Shown here in pieces: positions 18,489-23,876 of a stretch of DNA of 23,876 nt. Where the stretch lies: assembly GCA_038496445.1 (NCBI GenBank), contig JALMLS010000425.1, positions 1 through 23,876 of the forward strand, read 5' to 3'. The stretch is from Trichosphaerium sp. ATCC 40318 (Eukaryota > Discosea > Flabellinia > Trichosidae). Below the pieces are notes generated by a model. That model worked only from the letters and a program-made list of their open reading frames with translations, was not told where the DNA came from and searched no databases. The stretch's first letter is position 1, and each line of letters begins with the position of its first letter. Made by a program: the position numbers and the translations under genes.

Positions 18489-19940
18489 ATGAACTCAGAC
18501 AGCGCATTCTTTGATGAGATCCCCGTTGAAGTCATTATTCATATTCTACGGTTTGCTCCCGTGTTATCTATGCGCTCAGTAGTACATACATCTACATTAT
18601 TATCCAATGTCGCGATACAACACTTGGGGTATGACGACAGGAGAAGTATACGAATGAATACAAGAAAAAAGCTTAGACGTCTATTCAAGGAAGCCCCATT
18701 CCTCATAAAGAAACATACAATTGCCATTGACTACGCTATCAAACAAAAAGACTTAAAGTACCTACAAGATGCTTATGCCCTTGAACTGAAGGAAGTTAAC
18801 CGAAAAGTTGATTTTACAGACTTTAATGTAATTGATGGCATTGACTTTTCTTACTGTTATAACGTGACCGATGATCATCTTATACAACTTGCTGGAATAC
18901 GTAAAATTAAATTATACAAAGCATTTGTTACAGATGAAGGTGTTAAAGCATTAGCCGGTGTTCGTATGATTGACTTGAGAGAATGTGGTGGTTTCAAGCG
19001 TATCACAGATGACAGTATTAAGGCTTTAGTTGGTGTTCAAACACTTAATGTACAAGGAACAGATGTTACAGATGATGGTATTAAAACATTGTTACTTGCA
19101 GGAAGCATTCACTCGATTGATATTAGTAATTGTAGGAACATAACAGATGGTTGTATTAAGGCGCTAGCACAAGCACGTGTTCATACCATTTCTTTAGGGC
19201 ATTTGAAGGTTACAGAGGAATCTATCAAAGCACTAGGTGTAGCTGGAGTTCATACGATTAATCTTTGTAGCACAAATGTTACAGATGATGGTGTTAAATC
19301 ATTTGCTGGCATTCACAATATTGATTTATCGAACTGTGATCTTGTTACAGATGAAGGTGTTAAAGCATTATCTGGTGTTCATACAATTAATTTAAATAAT
19401 TGCAAGCGTATTACTGATGAAGGTGTGAGTGCATTGGGAGGTGTGCATGTAATTGATTTATGTGGTTGTTTTCGAATAACAGATGAAGGTGTTAAACCCC
19501 TAGCTGGTGTTCATACAATTAGTCTATCATATACAAAAGTTACAGATACTGGCATCAAGGCTTTGGGTGGTGTTCACACTATTCGTCTCTGGTATTGCAA
19601 TGTGACAGATGATGGTATTAAAGCACTGGCAGGCGTTCATACAATTGACTTGGGTGATTGTACTAAGATAACAGACGATGGAATTAAAGTATTAGCTGGA
19701 GTTTACTCAATTAACTTGAAAGGCTGTACCCTTGTAACAGACAAAGGGGTTAAAGCTTTAGCTGGTGTTCACGAGATAGACGTGTCCTACTGTAATAATA
19801 TTACAGATGATGGGATAAAGGCACTGGCGGGTGTATATGCAATCAATATAACGAGTTGTATGCTTGTTACAAAAAAAGGCATCAAGGCTTTAGGTGATGC
19901 ACGAATAGTACGAAATTTGGGCGATTTGTTAAACTACTAA
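18489..19940 (+). CDS. F-box/LRR protein with sixteen repeats
   Basis: A 483-aa intronless ORF. The ATG at 18489 is preferred to an in-frame ATG at 18435 because it aligns with the start of the paralogue at 16559 (MNSDSAFFDEIPVEV versus MNQNSAFFDEIPVEV). Residues 7-50 are the F-box. A linker with a KNH/TIAIDYAIKQKDLKYL segment matches the paralogue. Sixteen repeats of 21-25 residues follow, pattern VTDDGIKALAGVHTIDLxxC, of the Cys-containing LRR type. Several carry inserts (FKR, LLLAG, AQAR), so the array is less regular than in the paralogue. It predicts an SCF substrate receptor whose solenoid is six repeats longer. AATAAAA near 19957 may be the polyadenylation signal. Confidence 0.85.
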   Translation: MNSDSAFFDEIPVEVIIHILRFAPVLSMRSVVHTSTLLSNVAIQHLGYDDRRSIRMNTRKKLRRLFKEAPFLIKKHTIAIDYAIKQKDLKYLQDAYALELKEVNRKVDFTDFNVIDGIDFSYCYNVTDDHLIQLAGIRKIKLYKAFVTDEGVKALAGVRMIDLRECGGFKRITDDSIKALVGVQTLNVQGTDVTDDGIKTLLLAGSIHSIDISNCRNITDGCIKALAQARVHTISLGHLKVTEESIKALGVAGVHTINLCSTNVTDDGVKSFAGIHNIDLSNCDLVTDEGVKALSGVHTINLNNCKRITDEGVSALGGVHVIDLCGCFRITDEGVKPLAGVHTISLSYTKVTDTGIKALGGVHTIRLWYCNVTDDGIKALAGVHTIDLGDCTKITDDGIKVLAGVYSINLKGCTLVTDKGVKALAGVHEIDVSYCNNITDDGIKALAGVYAINITSCMLVTKKGIKALGDARIVRNLGDLLNY

Positions 19941-20134
19941 TGTTAGTATGTTAACAAAAATAAAAGTAGTGTTACATGAATTTAAGTGTTTGTTGCGCAC
20001 AGTATGTTAATTCACACGAGTACAAAGCATACACCTTGCTGTGTCTTGAACTAAACCCTTGAATACCATTGGTGTAAAAGAAATTGAACAACTTTGAGGA
20101 CCACAGTGATTTGTTTCAAATTTAGGGATTGTAT

Positions 20135-20566
20135 TAATGCCCTTCCGTATCCACAAAATGGTTTATTTTGTGCGGTACTGGCAACTGGTCACTCACAAAT
20201 CCAAATCTTGACGGTTTGCGGCAAAAAAAGCGATATTTGTCTACCGGCAGCACTTTATGTGTGTAGTATTGCCAGATTGTCTACCTTAGAGAAGTACTAA
20301 TGATGGTTTTTTAATAACAACCTGCAAGCGCTATCAAATTTGTATGTGTGGGACTTGTGGGCGTAAGTCAATCCGTCAACTCGCAAACTTCTCGACCGTT
20401 TACTGTCAGGCAAATAGTATGAATAGTAATGAATGAATCTTTTTACTCATGAATATGTAAGGAAGTGGTCTTGACCGCCTTTTGGCGTAGCTGTAAGCTA
20501 GACTTCCTTACAAATACTGGCTGTATTTGAATATACGTAGTATTCATGAGTAACGGAAGGGCATTA
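20135..20566. mobile_element. MITE-like foldback element with 14-bp terminal inverted repeats
   Basis: TAATGCCCTTCCGT at 20135-20148 is repeated exactly inverted at 20553-20566 (ACGGAAGGGCATTA). If the outer TA on each side is the target duplication, this is a ~428-bp non-autonomous element of Tc1/mariner type. It has no transposase. Its right half is a strong nested foldback (separate entry). The region between is AT-rich and noncoding. Confidence 0.5.
20443..20553. repeat. Nested perfect inverted repeats, 13 + 11 bp arms
   Basis: Outer arms TTACTCATGAATA (20443-20455) and TATTCATGAGTAA (20541-20553); inner arms TGTAAGGAAGT (20456-20466) and ACTTCCTTACA (20502-20512); centre CGCC-TTTT-GGCG. 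The left outer and inner arms abut, while the right ones are separated by 28 nt, as if one side had suffered an insertion or the other a deletion. The DNA could extrude a cruciform and the RNA would fold strongly. Confidence 0.8.
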
Positions 20567-20778
20567 GTGTGTATTCAGGCGAGGTGCAAGATATTGTAAC
20601 TAAAACATGGCAGAAAGTGAGTAGAGCTTTGATAAGAATAACAGATTGTGATATTTGGAAGTATAGTCAAGAACTCACAAGATCGAATTCTTAGTTGTCT
20701 GATGGCTTTGTGTTGAATGGCTTGCTTGTATCAGAAGCAATCCCGGTTATTGATATTAGTACTACACTAACTACAAGT

Positions 20779-20784
20779 CACGTG
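20779..20784. promoter_or_regulatory. CACGTG upstream of 20849 start
   Basis: GTCACGTGG 64 nt before the ATG of the F-box/MORN_2 gene. It resembles the GTCACGTGAC upstream of the related gene starting at 8244, so the two paralogues may share regulation. Confidence 0.45.
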
Positions 20785-20848
20785 GAGAATCAAACAGGAA
20801 ACTTGTTGACCTTTAAGATTTATTGTTTTACTAAACGTTGTACGCAAT

Positions 20849-21439
20849 ATGAGCGATAGTAATACAAGTGAATCTTCCTTAAACGAACGCAAACAAGACT
20901 CAACATTGCTTTGTTTACCACTAGAGATCCAACATATGATTTTAAACACAGATTACTACGCCTTTATCAATTGGCCTCTTCTTTGTTTTCAAGCGGCGGA
21001 AACGAGCAGATTTAATGCAAATATGGACAAACACGGAACGTTTAGAAAATTCATGGCCGATGGAGCGAAACACGTTGAAACCAAGTTCAAAAATGGTACC
21101 ACAGCTGGTTGGGAGCGTAAGTGGCACCCAAACGGCCAATTAGCAGTCGAACGGTACAACAGACATGGTAAAAGAAGAAACAAAGGCTATCTCTATCACT
21201 ACTGTAAATGGTATCCATCTGGAGCTAAATACAAGGAAGGGTTCTACAAACAGGGCGTAAAACATGGCAGATTCTCAGTTTTTCAAGCAAATGGATCATT
21301 GAGAACAACAGGAATTTACAACAAAGGTAGAAAGAATGGTGAATTTTTGACTTACTCAGTGCATGATGGACAGATTCTAGAGTCTTGCTTTTACAAACAA
21401 GGTCAAAAAGACGGGTTATTGACCGTTTATAGTCATTGA
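20849..21439 (+). CDS. F-box protein with MORN_2-type repeats
   Basis: A 196-aa intronless ORF. Residues ~21-65 are the F-box-like head (LCLPLEIQHMILNTDYYAFI, then NWPLLCFQAAETSRFNANM), clearly related to the protein at 7603-8244, including the following HGxxxxY/FRK segment. About five degenerate MORN_2 repeats follow (GWERKWHPNGQLAVERY, CKWYPSGAKYKEGFY, GRFSVFQANGSLRTTGIY, GEFLTYSVHDGQILESCFY). The stop lies only 10 nt before the next ATG, in another frame. The pair may be one longer ancestral F-box/MORN_2 gene split by a frameshift, or two genes after duplication. Substrate-adaptor role by family. Confidence 0.8.
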   Translation: MSDSNTSESSLNERKQDSTLLCLPLEIQHMILNTDYYAFINWPLLCFQAAETSRFNANMDKHGTFRKFMADGAKHVETKFKNGTTAGWERKWHPNGQLAVERYNRHGKRRNKGYLYHYCKWYPSGAKYKEGFYKQGVKHGRFSVFQANGSLRTTGIYNKGRKNGEFLTYSVHDGQILESCFYKQGQKDGLLTVYSH

Positions 21440-21449
21440 TAGTTATCAA

Positions 21450-21989
21450 ATGAAGGAAGGAAGGATTTGTGGAGAGTGCAAGAAAATTAGGAAAAAAACC
21501 AATCAACTTGTTGTCCATTGTTTTGCAATGAACACAGGTTGTTGCCATGAAAATGTCCATAGATTTCAACTATACCATGGAGAGTATAAGAAATATGATG
21601 ATTCAGGTAATCTAAGGAAGCATTGTTGGTTTAACAAGGGTGAGCCTGAAGGAGACTATATTTTATACAGATATGGCTTAATGAAAGTCAAGTATTCCTA
21701 CAAGTGTTTTGTTGATACACCTGGTTATATACCACGTGCAAAAAATCATCGTAAACAATACTATAATAGGACTACTAGTGTTAGACATGGCGAGTATAAG
21801 CTTTGGTATGAAAATGGTCAACTTCAAGAACACTGCTTTTTTAAAGACAGATTAAAGCATGGAGAGTATAAAGTTTGGTATCGTAATGGGCAGTTACAAA
21901 TCCATTGTTTCTATGTTAAAGGTATAGAAAAAGGTGAATATAAAAGTTGGAACCAAGATGGTGTATTAGCTCAACATAGCTTTCTTTGA
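21450..21989 (+). CDS. MORN_2 repeat protein without F-box
   Basis: A 179-aa ORF beginning 10 nt after the previous stop. The N-terminus is Cys/His-rich (ICGECKK, VVHCFAMNTGCCHENVH) and has no F-box. About five MORN_2 units follow, the last three nearly identical to those of the 7603-8244 protein (HGEYKLWYENGQLQEHCFF, HGEYKVWYRNGQLQIHCFY, KGEYKSWNQDGVLAQHSF), with a ~38-residue spacer after the second unit. A promoter of its own seems unlikely with a 10-nt gap, so it is either read by reinitiation, joined by splicing or frameshift, or decaying. Its 3' half and flank are copied at 17149-17657. Confidence 0.65.
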   Translation: MKEGRICGECKKIRKKTNQLVVHCFAMNTGCCHENVHRFQLYHGEYKKYDDSGNLRKHCWFNKGEPEGDYILYRYGLMKVKYSYKCFVDTPGYIPRAKNHRKQYYNRTTSVRHGEYKLWYENGQLQEHCFFKDRLKHGEYKVWYRNGQLQIHCFYVKGIEKGEYKSWNQDGVLAQHSFL

Positions 21990-22224
21990 ACCTTGGAAAA
22001 TGTAACAAAAAGGGTAGCCTTGGAAACATCATTTTGTTTAAAATCTTATGGAAAGCAAGACAGTGCACGTTTTATCCCACGTGCAGAGCCATTATAGAAT
22101 CTTGTATCAAATAGTACATAATCTTGCGTTTTTTTTTGTTGTACATGTTGTGCTTAGTTTTCGTCAATGGTAAAAAGTAAGGAGTACCTTAAATCAACAC
22201 GTGAACGAGGTAAAGAAAAATATG
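21732..22224 (+). repeat. Segmental duplication, copy 2 (likely source)
   Basis: Partner of 17149-17657. This copy continues into the intact ORF upstream, so it is the probable source. The copied tract begins inside the coding region and ends about 235 bp past the stop. Confidence 0.85.
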
Positions 22225-22257
22225 TCGTGGTTTCCTTGGATTGTTGGAACATCGATT

Positions 22258-22686
22258 TCAAGTTCTGCCTTGTATGAGGTCTATAATGCTCTGTACTTGG
22301 TTTAGTAATTGTTGTTCTCCTTTAATTTCATTGTATACTTCCGCATTGGTGTTGGAGAAATAATGCCTATTCTGTTAAGGATTTTCTGTATCCTGAAGTT
22401 GCTCGTTCATTAAACACGATAAAACAAAAGAATAAAATAAGAAACGACGTCCACAATAAGTTAAACTAAACAGAATCTAGCTTTAGTTACGTGGCCTGCT
22501 CCAAAGCTATTATTTTTGTACCTTCTCCAGACCACTAAATATAAAGGTATACAATGCAAATATAACCAATTTATCTAATAGCGTAAACGTTGTCTCAGTC
22601 TTGAAATAAAAGTTCAAAAAAAACAGTTCAAGTCTGTCAGAAATCTGCTTGTGTAATCTCCTCTGAGTTACATCTCTTAATTGGCG
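22258..22686 (-). CDS. Partial membrane protein, with an in-frame extension after the stop
   Basis: On the minus strand an open exon (from at most 22686 to 22522) joins 22375-22476 across a 45-nt phase-0 intron (GTACAA donor, GTAACTAAAG branch region, CTAG acceptor), ending at TAA 22375-22377. It encodes hydrophobic helices (LDKLVIFALYTFIFSGL, ILFSLTYC, RRFLFYSFVLS) and a short acidic end (NEQLQDTENP). The frame then stays open for 38 more codons to a TGA at 22258-22260 with coding-like sequence (NTNAEVYNEIKGEQQLL). The 5' exons and start are not resolved; they should lie between 22686 and the divergent Ras promoter. No family is recognised. Confidence 0.45.
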
Positions 22687-22822
22687 TTATAGTAACCATT
22701 CCTTGGCGGTGAGCGTTATTCTATGCACTGGCTGACACCCTCAACAAAAATAGAATTCAGCAAAAAAAAGTAGAATAAAAACACAACATGGCTGTTGACT
22801 ATCACGGGATGTAGCTTTACAG

Positions 22823-22891
22823 CACGTGATCAGTGTAGGTTAAATTTGATTTTGTTTGAAGACCAATAATTAAGAAACTTGCCGGCACGTG
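22823..22891. promoter_or_regulatory. Two CACGTGAT sites upstream of the Ras-like gene
   Basis: CACGTG at 22823-22828 and 22886-22891, both followed by AT, the nearer 96 nt before the ATG at 22988. They lie in the divergent promoter region between the GTPase gene and the minus-strand gene. Confidence 0.5.
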
Positions 22892-22987
22892 ATAGTCAAC
22901 AAAAATGTTTTGTTTTTTCACATTCTGGTCTACCTTTTTTTTTTGTGCTAATTTCTATTTTTGTTGAGGACACAAGAGAGCCACAAA

Positions 22988-23760
22988 ATGATGGCTATAC
23001 ATAAAATAGTAGTACTAGGAGAAGGCGGGGTTGGAAAATCGTCAGTTATCTTACAATTAGTAACAAGCAAGTTTGTTCAAGACTGCGACCCTACATTGGA
23101 AGACTCGTACGCGTTTTAAATCATTTTACGCAAATTATAGTGTATTCGATTGTAATAGGCCAAAAGAAAGCTAAAACCTCTCTCAGGTACCGCCACATGT
23201 GTGTTATTGATGAAAAACCTGTTATGTTGGATATTCTAGACGCAACGGGCAGAGGCGAGTTTTCTGCACTTCGTGATCAAGTACGTAAACAAACTGTACT
23301 TGGGAAGTGTCATTCTAAAACAATGTGACCAGTGGATATCTGAAGCCGAAGGATTCTTGATTATTTATTCTATCACAAGCCGTGAGTCATTTGAGCAGGC
23401 ACCACAGTTTTTAAATAAGGTCTTAAGGTAAGAGGAAGCACGTGAACAACGACAAAAGTTTCCTTTCTTTTTTTTTTGATTGAAACATAAAAAAGTTATT
23501 TTCAAAGAATTGAACAGTACTCAACGTCTTACTTGTTTTTTTGAAGGTTGAAAGATGCTGAATCAATTCCTGTTGTATTAGTAGGTAATAAAGCTGATTT
23601 AACCGAAACAGATAGAAAAGTTGGTGAAGACAAAGGACAAGAACTAGCAAAAAAATACGGCATACCTTTTTTTGAGACTTCAGCTAAAACACGTGTCAAT
23701 GTTGTAGAAGCGTTTTATGAACTTGTGAGAGAGATACGAACTAGAAATGTATCTAAATAA
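22988..23760 (+). CDS. Ras-family small GTPase, four exons, no CAAX box
   Basis: Exons 22988-23106, 23187-23280, 23333-23427 and 23547-23760 join in phase to 173 aa; introns are 80, 52 and 119 nt. Motifs in order: P-loop GEGGVGKSS; effector/switch I DPTLEDSY; switch II region [22 protein letters not shown] (guanine specificity); ETSAK. These place it in the Ras/Rap/Rheb branch of membrane signalling switches. Switch II is abnormal: where Ras has D57-T-A-G-Q61, this has D-A-T-G-R, so the catalytic Gln is Arg and Ala59 is Thr. Both changes weaken GTP hydrolysis in known Ras proteins. The protein ends (TRNVSK) without a hypervariable tail or CAAX prenylation box, so membrane anchoring is missing or indirect. 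The start is either of two adjacent ATGs. Confidence 0.9.
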
Positions 23761-23876
23761 AAAAAACGGTCGTGAGTGATCACAGCCTGCAATTGTAAGC
23801 GATAGCAGTGCTACAAAAACGACTTCACCAGGGCTTAGCCAAAATCACTGCAACACCTGCGCTAACTCAGGCACAA

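Noticed and set aside
15498-19940. CRISPR-like or satellite array from the 63-66 bp repeats
   Set aside because: The repeats are in frame and encode LRR units of an F-box protein; there are no unique spacers or cas genes.

Overview
The window reads as nuclear DNA of a compact, AT-rich microbial eukaryote. Genes lie on both strands, a few hundred bases apart or less. Most are cut by very short GT-AG introns (about 36-80 nt, a few up to ~220) with CTAAC/CTAAT-like branch points close to the acceptor, an architecture common in fungi and some protists. I cannot fix the lineage. There are no bacterial-style operons, rRNAs, CRISPR arrays or convincing tRNAs.

Layout. 50-1440 (minus): intron-dense single-pass membrane protein, 5' end unresolved. 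2208-2604 (plus): small two-exon ORF. 2834-4081 (plus): Cys-rich ectodomain plus about five membrane helices. 4603-5635 (minus): seven-exon, 235-aa protein with no recognised family, rebuilt here with every intron phase consistent. 6104-7183 and 7603-8244 (minus): intronless F-box-like genes, one leucine-rich and one with five exact 24-aa MORN_2-type repeats. 8912-9160: promoter-proximal tandem repeat. 9212-11368 (plus): nine-exon nuclear-type C2H2 zinc-finger protein. 11369-12296: noncoding, with a structured tRNA-like element and one orphan exon. 12353-13720 (plus): seven-exon, 334-aa signal-peptide/multi-helix membrane protein. 13855-14150 (plus): 83-aa two-helix protein. 14391-15029 (plus): spliced 139-aa F-box protein. 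15498-16559 (minus) and 18489-19940 (plus): intronless F-box/LRR paralogues with 10 and 16 near-identical repeats. 17149-17421: truncated MORN_2 pseudogene inside a segmental duplication. 17682-17905: cluster of stem-loops sharing a GCACCAG loop. 20135-20566: foldback/MITE-like element. 20849-21989 (plus): two adjoining MORN_2 ORFs, the first with an F-box. 22258-22686 (minus): partial membrane-protein gene. 22988-23760 (plus): four-exon Ras-family GTPase with unusual switch II residues and no CAAX box.

Two gene classes are interleaved. One is intron-dense 'ordinary' genes (membrane proteins, zinc finger, GTPase). The other is an intronless, recently duplicating set of F-box proteins carrying LRR or MORN_2 repeats. 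F-box proteins are substrate receptors of SCF ubiquitin ligases, so the second class looks like an evolving repertoire of ubiquitin-ligase adaptors. Similar F-box/MORN and F-box/LRR families are prominent in giant DNA viruses of amoebae, so exchange with such viruses is a reasonable but unproven explanation. The palindrome CACGTG is strongly over-represented (about 30 copies by eye against about 3 expected) and sits 15-105 nt upstream of many starts, suggesting a shared bHLH-type promoter site.
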